Part shown: piece after piece, positions 1-8,873 of the stretch | Numbering within the stretch: position 1 is the stretch's first letter | Layout: each line of letters begins with the position of its first letter | NCBI RefSeq assembly: GCF_020907985.1 | Contig: NZ_JAJJPA010000002.1 | Coordinates: 62,001-126,000 of the forward strand | From: Kitasatospora humi | GTDB taxonomy: Bacteria > Actinomycetota > Actinomycetes > Streptomycetales > Streptomycetaceae | Length of the DNA stretch: 64,000 bases | Direction: 5' to 3' | Program-made: the position numbers and the translations under genes | The notes under the pieces: model-generated | Told to the model about the DNA's origin: nothing | The model's input: the letters and a program-made list of their open reading frames with translations, nothing else | Databases searched by the model: none

Positions 1-960
1 TTCGAGACGCCGGCCACCACCACCTCGCCGAAGTACTTCAGCGACATGAACGGCGCCTTCCAGACCGTCCGCTGCGGCGGCGGCCGGACCGGCACCTGCC
101 TGCGCCAGATGGCCCCGACCGAGCCGATCCGCTGGACCGACGAACCCTATGACGCCCCGTACACCATCATGGGCGACGGAAGCTGGTCCAACTACACCGT
201 CACCGCCGACACCATGTTCGAGCAGCCCGGCACCATCGAACTGCTCGGCCGGGTCAACCAGCAGGGCCGCAACAACAACGGACTGAACGCCTACCACCTG
301 CGGGTCAGCGACACCGGCGCCTGGTCCATCGACAAGAGCGACACCAAGTGGAACTTCACCACCCTGGCAAGCGGCACCACCACCGCCCTGGGAACGGGTA
401 GTTGGCACACCGTCTCGCTCACCATGCAGGACAGCACGCTCACCGCCGCCATCGACGGCCACACCCTGGGCCACGCCACCGACACCGGCTTCACCAACGG
501 CCAGGCCGGCCTGGGCGTGACCGGCTACCAGACCGACCAGTTCGACAACTTCAAGCTCACCCCGGGCACGCCCGTCACCCACACCGGCCCGGTCACCTCG
601 GCCCTACCCGGCAAGTGCGTCGACGACAACGGCGACTCCACCGCCGACGGCAGCGCAGTGCAGCTGTGGGACTGCACCGGTGGCAGCTCGCAGGTGTGGA
701 CCTGGTCCAACGGCACCCTGACCCACGACGGCAAGTGCCTCGACGTCACCGGCGCGGCCACCGCCAACGGCACCCCGGTCGAGCTGTGGGACTGCAGCGG
801 CGGCGCCAACCAGCAGTGGACGCCCCAGCCGGACGGCACCCTGAAGGGCACCCAGTCCGGCCGCTGCCTCGACGACCCGGCCGCCGCCACCACCAACGGC
901 ACCCGGCTGGAGATCTGGGACTGCGGCGGCGGCACCAATCAGCAGTGGAAGCTGCCGTAG
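1..960 (+). CDS. GH59-like galactosylceramidase, C-terminal part, with ricin-B lectin (5' partial)
   Basis: The reading frame is open from base 1, so the N-terminus and catalytic barrel lie outside the window. Residues about 15-180 resemble the C-terminal lectin-like region of galactocerebrosidase (GH59), with the run APYTIMGDGSWSNYTV followed by a beta-rich stretch ending in QFDNFKL. Residues about 195-319 form a ricin-B/CBM13 trefoil, seen as three repeats of the type GKCLD...ELWDC...NQQW, the last ending NQQWKLP just before the stop. Known members are secreted and release galactose from glycolipids or oligosaccharides; the lectin binds carbohydrate. It is followed by a strong hairpin at 983-1010. 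The family call is good, but the substrate cannot be read from this fragment. Confidence 0.75.
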   Translation, partial: FETPATTTSPKYFSDMNGAFQTVRCGGGRTGTCLRQMAPTEPIRWTDEPYDAPYTIMGDGSWSNYTVTADTMFEQPGTIELLGRVNQQGRNNNGLNAYHLRVSDTGAWSIDKSDTKWNFTTLASGTTTALGTGSWHTVSLTMQDSTLTAAIDGHTLGHATDTGFTNGQAGLGVTGYQTDQFDNFKLTPGTPVTHTGPVTSALPGKCVDDNGDSTADGSAVQLWDCTGGSSQVWTWSNGTLTHDGKCLDVTGAATANGTPVELWDCSGGANQQWTPQPDGTLKGTQSGRCLDDPAAATTNGTRLEIWDCGGGTNQQWKLP

Positions 961-982
961 CAACCCCGGACCGACCCCACCG

Positions 983-1010
983 CGGCACGGGGTGTTCGCA
1001 CTCCGTGCCG
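983..1010 (+). terminator. Hairpin terminator with TTCG tetraloop
   Basis: A 12-bp stem (983-994 pairing with 999-1010, one G-T wobble) closes a TTCG loop 22 bases after the stop of the GH59-like gene. There is no T-tract, as is usual in this GC-rich group. It also lies downstream of the convergent phosphatase gene that ends at 1169. Confidence 0.7.
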
Positions 1011-1168
1011 GCGGCATCGGGGACGGCCGCATCCCGCCCGATGGCGCGTGGTTGCGTCGGGCGCCGCCGGAGGTGGTCGACGGACCGCTGGTCCGGCGTC
1101 CGGCTCGCAGCGGGCGGGCTTCCTGCGGAGCGCCAGCGGGCGCGCCACGGCGCCCGGGGCGGCGCCGG

Positions 1169-3241
1169 TCACGGGGGCGGGGTGTCCGGCGGGGCGGTGA
1201 GGACGCGGGCGATCAGGAGGGCGACGTCGTCCTGCGTGTCGGGGCGGCGCAGTGCGGTGAGGATCAGGTCGCAGGTGTCCTCCAAGGGTCGGCGGGGGCC
1301 GGCGAGGACGTCCGTGAGGGTCTGCAGGCGCCGGTCGATGTCCTGGTCGCGGACTTCGATGAGACCGTCGGTGTACAGGACGAGGTCGTCGCCGGTGCGC
1401 AGGGTGAGGTCCCGGGCGGGGAACGGAAGGCCGCCGACGCCGAGTGGCGGCCCGGGGTCGAGCCCGATGGGGCGGGGGGCGTGGCCGGGGCGGGCGAGGA
1501 CGGGCGGAGGGTGGCCGGCGGAGGCGAGGCGGCATCGGCCGCTGGCGGGGTCGTAGAGGGCGATCAGACAGGTGGCCATGGCGGCGCCGAGGTCGCGGGT
1601 GGTGGCGTCGAGGTGACTGAGCAGGTCGGCCGGGTCGGGGCCGAGGCGGGCGAGGGCGCGGGTGGTGGTGCGGAGCTGGCCCATGGTGGCGGCGGCCTTG
1701 ATGCCGGAGCCCATGACGTCACCGACGACCAGCGCGGTGCGCCCGTCCTGCAGGCAGATGGCGTCGAACCAGTCGCCGCCGATCTCGTCCGCGGCGCTGG
1801 CCGGCTGGTAGCGGTGCGCGATGGCCAGGCCCGGTGGTTGGGGGCCCTGCTGGGGTGGCAGGAGGTGGCGCTGCAGGGCGAGGGTGGCCTGCCGCTGGTG
1901 CTGGTACCAGCGGGCGTTGTCGATGGCGACGGCGGCGCGGGCGGCGAGTTCGGTGGCGAGCAGGACGTCGTCCTGGTCGAACGGGGCGGGGTTGCGGGTG
2001 CGTTTGAGGTCGAGGGCGCCGAGGACCTTGCCGCGGGCGATGAGCGGCACCGCCAGGTAGGAGTGGACGCCCGCTTCGGAGAGGAGGTCGGCGGCCTGAT
2101 CGTCGCGGGCGATTCGGGGCATGTCGGCGGCGCGGACGTGGGAGAGGAGGACGGGGTGGCCGCCGACGGCGGCCTGGGTGACCAGGCGCCCGGGGTGGTA
2201 GCGGGTGACCTCCCCGACCCGGTCGGCGGCTTCCGTGGCGGGGGTGGGGTACGCGGCTTTGATCGCCATCGCACGGAAGCGGGCCGGGCCGTCGTCGGCT
2301 CGGGTCGTCGCGCCGGGCAGCGCGGCGTCCAGCAGGTCGACGGCGGCGATGTCGGCGACCTCCGGCACGGTCACCTCGGCCAGCTCCCGAGCGGTGGTGG
2401 GCAGGTCGAGGGTGGTGCCGACCCGGATCGAGGCGTCGGCGATGAGCGACAGGCGGCGCCGGGCCCGGGCTGCGGCGAGGGACTGCTCATAGGGCTCGGT
2501 AACGTCGACGACGGAGATCGCCAGCCCCATCACCCGGTGCGCCTGGTCCTCCAACCGGTAGAACGACGAGGTCCACGCGTGATCCCGGCCGTCGTGCGGC
2601 ATGTGTCCGACGGTGAACTCCTCCAGCACCGGGCGGCCGGTGGCCAGCACCCGGCGCATCCGGTCCTCGATCGCCGCGACCTCCAGGTGCGGCAGCACCT
2701 CGTGCGGGGTGCGGCCGAGGTGCTCGGCGGCCGGCACCCCGTTGATCCTTTCCAGGGCCGGGTTCACCAGCACGTAGCGCAGCGCCTCGTCCAGGACCGC
2801 CAGGCCGATCGGCGACTGGTCCACCAGGCGCGCCGACAGGGCCAGGCCACGTTCGACCCGTTGCAGCGTTTCGCGGGTCGAGGCGATCCCGAGCGCGTAC
2901 CAGGCGCCGGACGACGCCTGCATGCGCATGTTGCGCATCTCCACCAGCACCGTGTGCCCGTCCCTGTGCCGGACCGGGAACGCCCCCGCCCAGGTACCCT
3001 CGCCGGCCATCACCCGGGCGAACGCCTCCAGCACCGCCTGGCGCCGGTCCGCCCCGACGAGCAGATCCGCCGCCGCACGGCCCAGCGCCTCCTCGGAGGT
3101 GTAGCCGAACAGCTCCTGGGCCTGCGGGCTCCAGAGGGAGATCCGCCCCTGCTCGTCCACGACCACGGCCGCCACCTTCAGGACGTCCAGCAGCCCGCCC
3201 GCCGCCAGCGCCGCATCGGCAGGTCCCAACCGCTCTGCCAT
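1169..3241 (-). CDS. PAS-PAS-GAF-SpoIIE (PP2C) serine phosphatase
   Basis: Protein of 690 aa. Residues about 10-120 form a PAS domain (LFGYTSEEALGR), about 125-250 a second PAS, about 270-430 a GAF sensor domain, and about 460-690 a SpoIIE-type PP2C phosphatase with the metal-binding signature EIGGDWFDA and VVGDVMGSG. I chose the ATG at 3241 because GGAGGT stands just upstream on the minus strand; a longer frame to 3307 has no such site. Such proteins typically dephosphorylate anti-sigma-factor antagonists in response to small-molecule or redox signals; the partner is not encoded here. It is monocistronic, with an unrelated cluster upstream. Confidence 0.9.
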   Translation of the reverse strand: MAERLGPADAALAAGGLLDVLKVAAVVVDEQGRISLWSPQAQELFGYTSEEALGRAAADLLVGADRRQAVLEAFARVMAGEGTWAGAFPVRHRDGHTVLVEMRNMRMQASSGAWYALGIASTRETLQRVERGLALSARLVDQSPIGLAVLDEALRYVLVNPALERINGVPAAEHLGRTPHEVLPHLEVAAIEDRMRRVLATGRPVLEEFTVGHMPHDGRDHAWTSSFYRLEDQAHRVMGLAISVVDVTEPYEQSLAAARARRRLSLIADASIRVGTTLDLPTTARELAEVTVPEVADIAAVDLLDAALPGATTRADDGPARFRAMAIKAAYPTPATEAADRVGEVTRYHPGRLVTQAAVGGHPVLLSHVRAADMPRIARDDQAADLLSEAGVHSYLAVPLIARGKVLGALDLKRTRNPAPFDQDDVLLATELAARAAVAIDNARWYQHQRQATLALQRHLLPPQQGPQPPGLAIAHRYQPASAADEIGGDWFDAICLQDGRTALVVGDVMGSGIKAAATMGQLRTTTRALARLGPDPADLLSHLDATTRDLGAAMATCLIALYDPASGRCRLASAGHPPPVLARPGHAPRPIGLDPGPPLGVGGLPFPARDLTLRTGDDLVLYTDGLIEVRDQDIDRRLQTLTDVLAGPRRPLEDTCDLILTALRRPDTQDDVALLIARVLTAPPDTPPP

Positions 3242-3505
3242 GGCGCGCCACCTCCTCGCCGTGCCTCTCCCGGACGCGACCGACCGGGATCCGTCTCCAT
3301 CCAGCATCTGCTCTTCGCCGCCGTTCGCAGCCGGGCGGTGGGGCGACGGTGGGGGCTGTGTTCACGAGGTCCGCGGGGTCGAGCCGATCACGCGGGCGCC
3401 AGCGAGCTCGAAGGCCGCCGCCGGCGGAGGGCGGCTGGGGGTCCAGGCTGTGCACTCCGGCCGTGACGGGCCGCCGTGACGGGACCAGCCGGCACGACCT
3501 CGCCG
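3242..3505. other. Intergenic spacer
   Basis: About 260 bases between the start of the phosphatase gene and the terminator of the minus-strand cluster 1 operon. It should hold the phosphatase promoter, but I see no convincing -35/-10 pair and no coding potential that follows the local codon bias. Confidence 0.5.
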
Positions 3506-3545
3506 CGTGTGCCCCACCCGGCCGGCGGGCCGGGTGGGGCACACG
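3506..3545 (-). terminator. Terminator of the left cluster 1 operon
   Basis: An 18-bp uninterrupted stem (3506-3523 with 3528-3545) closes a 4-base GGCG loop. It lies 36 bases beyond the stop codon of the PRMT-like methyltransferase, the last gene of the minus-strand operon, and marks the left edge of cluster 1. Confidence 0.8.
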
Positions 3546-3580
3546 GGAGCGGCGTGGCTCCGGCTACCTGACGCCGGGCC

Positions 3581-4681
3581 TCACAGCGGCAGCAGGAGCT
3601 TGCGGTACACCGGATGGCTGTGCAGCACGTCCCCGTGGTGCAGCGACGAGAATCGCGCGGACAGCGCCGCGCCTCCCGCGTGCAGCGTCGCCGAAAGGTG
3701 GTAGTCCGGGTGCAGGCCGTCGTCGCTCAGTGTCGTGCGGAAGCCCAGCTGCAACCGATCGCCGGGCTCCACCGCGACTTCCCGCGGGAACAGCGGGAAG
3801 TACACCGATGCCCAACTGGTGTCGTCCCGCAGTGCGTCAAGCGGTACCTCGTCGGGCAGACAGGACATCTGCATCCAGGTCAGGACGCCGTCCACCCGTC
3901 CCGGGCGCTCCACGGTCAAGGTCACCTGCTGTTCCTGCTCCGACGACAGGTCGCCGTTGAAGTCGAGGACCTCGACGGGCTCGTCGGTGGAGATCACGGC
4001 GCTGCGGTCCGGGTCGCGGATGCGCAGCCGGACGTCGAACGGAGCGCCGTTCCAGTCGAAGATCCGTTCCAGGAGCGGGATCGCGCCGGGACCGAAGGCC
4101 GGCTCCCGGCCACCCAGGACGGCGCTGAGCGACACGGCCGCGGCTCGCGTCACGCAGCGGTGCGGCACGACCCGGCCACCGGGATTGAGCAGGCGGCGCC
4201 GTGCGTCGCCGAGCACCACGGCGGCACCTTCGGCACCCGCGACGGAGCCGATGACTTCCGCGACGCAGACGTCCGCCTTCGGTTCCACAGTGAGCTCCGT
4301 CGACGTGCCCTTCAGCAGGGTGATGCTGTTCTCCAGGCCCGACTCCGCGATCAGCTCCGAGGCGGCGGCGCAGGTGTCGTCCATCACCTCCATGGCTATG
4401 GCGTGGCGGGCGCCGGCTGCGATGCTCTCCCGCGCCCACAGGACGTCCGCTCCGGTCCCGATGTCGAGCACGGTCCGGTTCCCGGCCAAGTGCCGCAGGG
4501 CCGCCCGGAAGCGCGCATTGCGGTTCTCGTCCGAGGTCAGTACCCGGTACTGGCCGGCGTCGTAGACGGGGTACTCACCCATGCTCGGCCACATCACCGG
4601 AGCCGCCGGGGTCAACGGCGCGTCGTCCACCAGGACTCTCACCCCGACCCGAGCGGTGAGCAGGTCAAAGTTCTTCGGCAT
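3581..4681 (-). CDS. PRMT-like SAM-dependent methyltransferase
   Basis: Protein of 366 aa. The Rossmann SAM site is VLDIGTGADVLW with an acidic AMEV end of strand 2. The following stretch VCVAEVIGSVAGAEG resembles the double-E loop of protein arginine methyltransferases, which grips the guanidinium group, and a PRMT-like beta-barrel region fills the C-terminal half. In a cluster that also has an amidinotransferase, I infer N-methylation of a guanidino group or another polar N/O site on the product; this is not shown by the sequence. It is the last gene of the operon, 36 bases after the carrier-protein gene. A GGGTGG motif precedes the ATG at 4681. Confidence 0.75.
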   Translation of the reverse strand: MPKNFDLLTARVGVRVLVDDAPLTPAAPVMWPSMGEYPVYDAGQYRVLTSDENRNARFRAALRHLAGNRTVLDIGTGADVLWARESIAAGARHAIAMEVMDDTCAAASELIAESGLENSITLLKGTSTELTVEPKADVCVAEVIGSVAGAEGAAVVLGDARRRLLNPGGRVVPHRCVTRAAAVSLSAVLGGREPAFGPGAIPLLERIFDWNGAPFDVRLRIRDPDRSAVISTDEPVEVLDFNGDLSSEQEQQVTLTVERPGRVDGVLTWMQMSCLPDEVPLDALRDDTSWASVYFPLFPREVAVEPGDRLQLGFRTTLSDDGLHPDYHLSATLHAGGAALSARFSSLHHGDVLHSHPVYRKLLLPL

Positions 4682-4717
4682 GTGCCACCCGTTCTCACTC
4701 GATCCGGTTTGCGGGGC

Positions 4718-4954
4718 TCAGGAGGCTGCGGCGAGCCGTTCGCCGAGCAGTTCGGAGAGCACGCTCAGCTTCCTGCCGGTCACCACCTCGATGGCGTCGA
4801 TCGAAACGTGGAAGCGCTCCTGGATCAGCGCGGCCAGGTGGACCGCGGTCAGCGACGTTCCGCCGCACTCGAAGAAGTCCGCGTCACCTTCCGGTGTTTC
4901 ACTCTTGAGCACCTCGGCCCAGAGGGCGGCCAGTTCGGACTGGGGGTGTTCCAT
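4718..4954 (-). CDS. Stand-alone peptidyl/acyl carrier protein
   Basis: A 78-aa carrier protein. Ser34 in FFECGGTSL is the expected 4'-phosphopantetheine attachment site, and helix-II and helix-III residues fit the PP-binding family. The ATG at 4954 has GGAAGGA upstream; longer readings into the preceding gene do not match. No phosphopantetheinyl transferase is encoded in the window, so it would depend on one elsewhere. It sits between the PGM1-type ligase and the PRMT-like methyltransferase, so it may hold an aminoacyl intermediate for ligation or methylation (inference). Confidence 0.88.
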   Translation of the reverse strand: MEHPQSELAALWAEVLKSETPEGDADFFECGGTSLTAVHLAALIQERFHVSIDAIEVVTGRKLSVLSELLGERLAAAS

Positions 4955-4977
4955 GCTGCTGTCCTTCCGTAGGGGGT

Positions 4978-6378
4978 TCAGGGGCGGGAGGCCGAGGGCG
5001 TCGGGCCGAACAGCGCGCCCATGGCCCGGTCGCAGGCCCACGCCTGGTCCGGGGTCTCGGCGAGAATGCAGTACATGACGCCGTTCGTGCCGTCGAAGGC
5101 GTTGGTGAACACCACGCCCGTGCGCTCCTCGGGCCGGTAGGCGAGCCCGGCCTCGGTCAGCCGGGCCTTCGCGGCGGCGAAGGAGGGGGTGGACCACCCC
5201 TCCGGCCAGACGCGTTCCAGGATGATCCGGTCACGGCCGAAACCGGGGCCGGCGACGGACCGGCCGATCACGCCGTAGATGTGGGTGGAGCCGGTGACCC
5301 GGCCGTTGAACTCGGTGAAGAGCACCTCGCGCTCCGGCGTGACGATCGCGTCCGGGCCGAGCACGCCGCGGTATCCGATCGCGTGCAGTGCCTGCGCGAG
5401 CCGTTCGGCGCCCCGGCACAGCTGCTCGAGGACCTCCGGCTCCAGGCCCTGCGCGGGCATCACCTGGCCCACGGCGTAGGGCGCGGAGAGCAGTTCGCCG
5501 GTGCCGCCGAGGTGGACCCCGGTGGCGCTGATCAGGTACTCGGCGAAATAGGCCGAACTGTCCCGGTGGTAGCGCTCCACCACCGGGCGGCTGCGTCCGC
5601 CGCCGGTGAGCCACGACCAGCGGTCCGCCAGATAGTCACGGACGTCCCCGGGCGAGGTGACCGGCACCACCCGCCGGGCGCCGACGGGCCGCACGGTCGG
5701 ATCGGCACTGAGAATCTCGTTGCCCCGCCCGCCGGAGAGGAAGTCGTGTTTGAGGACGACCGCTTCGCCCCCCTCCAGCAGATCGAGGACCATGCGTTCC
5801 GCGGCGTCCGCGCCGGTGCACACCCCGCCCTGCGGAACCGGCACACCGGCCCCGCCGGCCACGGCCCGGAACATGGACTTGCTGTTGACCAGCAGCCCGC
5901 CGCCCTGGGCGGCGAAGCCGTGGCCCGGCATGGCGTGTGCGACCCCCAGCTGCACGGCCAGTCGTGACACGGCCGGATCGGGCCAGAGCGCGGACAGGTG
6001 GGTCACCTCGCGCCCGCCGACTGCCTTTCGCAGCTCAGCGACGAACTCCGGATCGGCCAGCCGGCCCGGGGTGAGCATGCCCTGGGAGGCGGCACCCTCG
6101 TCGCCTCCGCCGGCCGGCGGGACCACGAAGCTCAGGCTGTCCTTCCGGACGGCCGTCAGGGAGGTGACGTAGTCGACGAAGTCCTCGTCCGGTGGGGTCG
6201 GCAGGACCAGCACGTCGCCGTCACGGGCGAACCAGACGAGTCGCTGCACCCACCAGCCGGTCCAGCCCCGGTCGGTTCGCACGTCCTCGCTGAAGTCGTT
6301 CCCGATCAGGATCCTGGTGCGGTGGCCGCCGGCCACCTCGTCAGCCCAACCGGCGTGGTCCTGCGGCAAGTTCAGCAT
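4978..6378 (-). CDS. PGM1-type ATP-grasp peptide ligase
   Basis: Protein of 466 aa. The N-terminus (RILIGNDFSEDV, then GWWVQRLVWFARDGDVLVLP) matches the preATP-grasp domain of PGM1-type ligases. The ATP-grasp core follows, with AVVLKHDFLSGGRGNEIL (ATP-binding lysine and glycine loop) and metal-binding EFNGRVTGSTH. The C-terminal domain has the VVFTNAFDGTNGV stretch. In pheganomycin and ketomemicin pathways such enzymes join an N-terminal guanidino/amidino amino acid to a peptide using ATP. An amidinotransferase occurs in the divergent operon, so the same chemistry is likely here. The ATG at 6378 overlaps the end of the NRPS gene by 7 bases, indicating coupled translation. Confidence 0.85.
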   Translation of the reverse strand: MLNLPQDHAGWADEVAGGHRTRILIGNDFSEDVRTDRGWTGWWVQRLVWFARDGDVLVLPTPPDEDFVDYVTSLTAVRKDSLSFVVPPAGGGDEGAASQGMLTPGRLADPEFVAELRKAVGGREVTHLSALWPDPAVSRLAVQLGVAHAMPGHGFAAQGGGLLVNSKSMFRAVAGGAGVPVPQGGVCTGADAAERMVLDLLEGGEAVVLKHDFLSGGRGNEILSADPTVRPVGARRVVPVTSPGDVRDYLADRWSWLTGGGRSRPVVERYHRDSSAYFAEYLISATGVHLGGTGELLSAPYAVGQVMPAQGLEPEVLEQLCRGAERLAQALHAIGYRGVLGPDAIVTPEREVLFTEFNGRVTGSTHIYGVIGRSVAGPGFGRDRIILERVWPEGWSTPSFAAAKARLTEAGLAYRPEERTGVVFTNAFDGTNGVMYCILAETPDQAWACDRAMGALFGPTPSASRP

Positions 6379-8873
6379 CGCTGCGTCCGATCTATGAGGT
6401 GGGCCATGCCAGCGATGGTCGGCGTGGCGAGGAAGTCCAGCAGTGGGACCTCGACGCCGAGCTCCTCGCGCACCGCGTCGAGCAGGGCGAGCATCCGGAG
6501 CGAGTCCCCGCCGGCCGCCATGAAGTTGCTGTGCAGACCGGCCCCGGACGTTGCCAGCACCCGGCACCACAGCCGGGCCAGCGCCAGCTCCAGCTCGGTG
6601 CGCGGATGCTCGTCGTCCGACTCGGCCGTCGGGGCCGCGTGCGGGTCGGGCAGCGGGAGCCGGGAACGGTCCAGCTTCCCGGTCGGGCCCAGCGGCATCG
6701 ACTCCAGCGGGACGACCTGGGCGGGCACCGCGTAGTCCGGCAGGATGCGGCTCAGGTAGCCGACGAGCTCGCGCGCGTCCGGCGGGAAGGCGGTGGCCGC
6801 CGAGACGAAGGCCACCAGGCGGGGCGGGGCCGCCCGATCGTCCACCACCACGGCAGCCTGGGCCACCGTCGGATGGGCCCGCAGCGCGGATTCGATCTCG
6901 CCCGGTTCCAGCCGATGGCCGCGGATCTTCAGCTGCCGGTCCCGCCGGCCGAGGAAGACCAGCGTGCCGTCGGGCAGCCGGCGGGCCACGTCACCGGTGC
7001 GGTAGCCGCGGGTACCGTCGGGGTGGGTGGTGAAGGCCGGTGCCGCGGTGTGCGACGGGCCCCAGTAGCCGAGCGCCACCCGGTCCCCGAGCAGTTCCAG
7101 CTCGCCGTACACCTCGGTGGGGTGGCCGTCCGCGTCGAGCAGCCGCACGCCGACGCCCGGGACCGGCCGACCGACCGGCAGCGTCGGCCGATCCAGGTCG
7201 GCGCGGGTGGCGAGGTGCTGGAGCGCGAGGGTGCACTCGGTCGGCCCGAGTCCGTTGATCAGCACGGCTCCGCGTGGGAAGGCGGTCAGGAACCGGCGCA
7301 GGTCCTGCCTGGTGGCCTCCTCGCCGCCGAGCACCACCGCACGCACCCCGGTCAACGACGGCTCCGGCCCGCTCGCCCGCTCGGGGAGGTCGCCGACCAG
7401 GTGACGGAAGAGCGTGGGTGTGCAGTGCAGGACCGCGGCGTCGAGCGCGGCCAGCCGCGCCCGCAACTGCGGTGCGGGCAGCAGCGGATCGGTGACGTGC
7501 AGGGTGGCGCCGGTCAGCAGCGCGCCGAACAGGTCCATGACCGCGGCGTCGAAGGTGAAGCGCGCCAGCAGCGGTACCTGGTCCCCGGCACCGATTCGGA
7601 CCCGGTCCGCGTAGCCCAGGGCGTGGGCGAGCACATTGCGGTGGCTCTGCAGCACGGCTTTGGGAGTACCGGTGGATCCGGAGGTGTGCAGCAGGTAGGC
7701 GAGCGAGTCCGCCCCCGCCGGACCGGACGGCACCTCCTCCGGCGCCGGTCCCGGCTGCTCCATGGAGAGGACGGGCAGTTCGCGGGCCAGCACCCGGGCC
7801 CGGTCGGCCAGGGCCGGATCGCAGGCGAGCACGGACACTTGGGCGTTCGCGAGGATCCGGGCGAGTCGTCCGTCAGGTTGGCGCGGATCGAGCGGAACGT
7901 AGGCGGCACCGGATTTGAGCACCGACCACACGCCGATCGCCGCGCCGACGTCGTGCTCGCAGAGCAGCGCCACCCGGCCGCCGGCAGCGGTGTGCGGTCG
8001 TAGGCGGTGGGCGATCCGGTCGGTGACCGCGTCGAGTTCGGCGTACCGGTACCGTCCGGACGGTCCGGTGACGGCGATCCGATCGCCGTGCGCGGCGACC
8101 ACCGCCCGGAAGCGGTCGACCAGGGACTCCGCCGCACCGGGCGGCGCGGGCGCGACGTACCCCGGTGGAGTGGGCACCGGCCAGTCCGCCTCCGCGACGG
8201 GCTGGTGCTGGACGGGCAGCTCGCGCACCGGTCGGCTCGGGTCGGCGACGGCGTTGCCGAGCAGGGTGGCCAGGTGGTCGAGCAGCCAGGCCGCGCCGGC
8301 CCGGGTGAAGCGGCTGCTGTCGTAGCGCAGGCTGAGGGTGCTCACGCCGTCCTGCCGGTCCCATCCGAAGGTGGCGTCGATCCCGGCACTGATCGCGGTC
8401 GTCAGCGGCGCCGGCTGCACGGCGATGGTGACCGGTGCGGCCCCCTGCGGCAGCTCCGCGCCGTGTGCCAGCGCCTCCGCGCCGGCCCGAGCGGTCTCGC
8501 GCACCAGCTCGTCGAACGGGCCGGCGGGGTCGACCGCCAGGCGCAGCGGCACCAGCGCGGGTGCGAGCTCCGGGCGCAGCAGCCGGGGGTCGAGACCGAT
8601 CAGCAGCTCGGTGCTGCCGGTGTGCCGGTGCAGCACGGCCGCCAGCGCGGCGAGCAGGACGACCGGCTCGGACGGGGCTCCGGGCAGTGCGGCGAGGGCT
8701 GCCGTGGTCGCGGCCGGGAGCCGATGCTCCGCGGTCCCGGGCGTGAACCCGCCGGTGGCGAGCCGCGGCAGATCACCCGGCAGCTCCGTCGCGGTGGCGC
8801 CGTCCGGCGAGGAGAGGTCCGCCACGACGCAGCTCGGGCCGGCGACCGTGCCGGCCTCAGTGCGCTCACTCAC
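6372..8873 (-). CDS. NRPS module: partial C domain, adenylation domain, PCP
   Basis: Protein of 833 aa from a GTG at 8873 that overlaps the stop of the ABC gene by 8 bases. Residues about 40-225 look like the C-terminal half of a condensation domain, without any HHxxxDG. The A domain spans about 250-740: core A3 is LLHTSGSTGTPKAV (393-406), FTFDAAVMDLF carries the Asp that binds an alpha-amino group, then GYRTGDVARRLPDG and GRRDRQLKIRGHRLEPGEIE. The PCP near the C-terminus has NFMAAGGDSL. It should activate and tether one alpha-amino acid; I cannot name it. There is no thioesterase. The missing active C half may be supplied by the stand-alone C protein at 20048-21928. Confidence 0.9.
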   Translation of the reverse strand: MSERTEAGTVAGPSCVVADLSSPDGATATELPGDLPRLATGGFTPGTAEHRLPAATTAALAALPGAPSEPVVLLAALAAVLHRHTGSTELLIGLDPRLLRPELAPALVPLRLAVDPAGPFDELVRETARAGAEALAHGAELPQGAAPVTIAVQPAPLTTAISAGIDATFGWDRQDGVSTLSLRYDSSRFTRAGAAWLLDHLATLLGNAVADPSRPVRELPVQHQPVAEADWPVPTPPGYVAPAPPGAAESLVDRFRAVVAAHGDRIAVTGPSGRYRYAELDAVTDRIAHRLRPHTAAGGRVALLCEHDVGAAIGVWSVLKSGAAYVPLDPRQPDGRLARILANAQVSVLACDPALADRARVLARELPVLSMEQPGPAPEEVPSGPAGADSLAYLLHTSGSTGTPKAVLQSHRNVLAHALGYADRVRIGAGDQVPLLARFTFDAAVMDLFGALLTGATLHVTDPLLPAPQLRARLAALDAAVLHCTPTLFRHLVGDLPERASGPEPSLTGVRAVVLGGEEATRQDLRRFLTAFPRGAVLINGLGPTECTLALQHLATRADLDRPTLPVGRPVPGVGVRLLDADGHPTEVYGELELLGDRVALGYWGPSHTAAPAFTTHPDGTRGYRTGDVARRLPDGTLVFLGRRDRQLKIRGHRLEPGEIESALRAHPTVAQAAVVVDDRAAPPRLVAFVSAATAFPPDARELVGYLSRILPDYAVPAQVVPLESMPLGPTGKLDRSRLPLPDPHAAPTAESDDEHPRTELELALARLWCRVLATSGAGLHSNFMAAGGDSLRMLALLDAVREELGVEVPLLDFLATPTIAGMAHLIDRTQRC

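Noticed and set aside
992..3466. Long plus-strand open frame opposite the phosphatase gene
   Set aside because: It lies antisense to a clear multi-domain protein and its codon positions mirror that gene; such frames are common at this G+C content.
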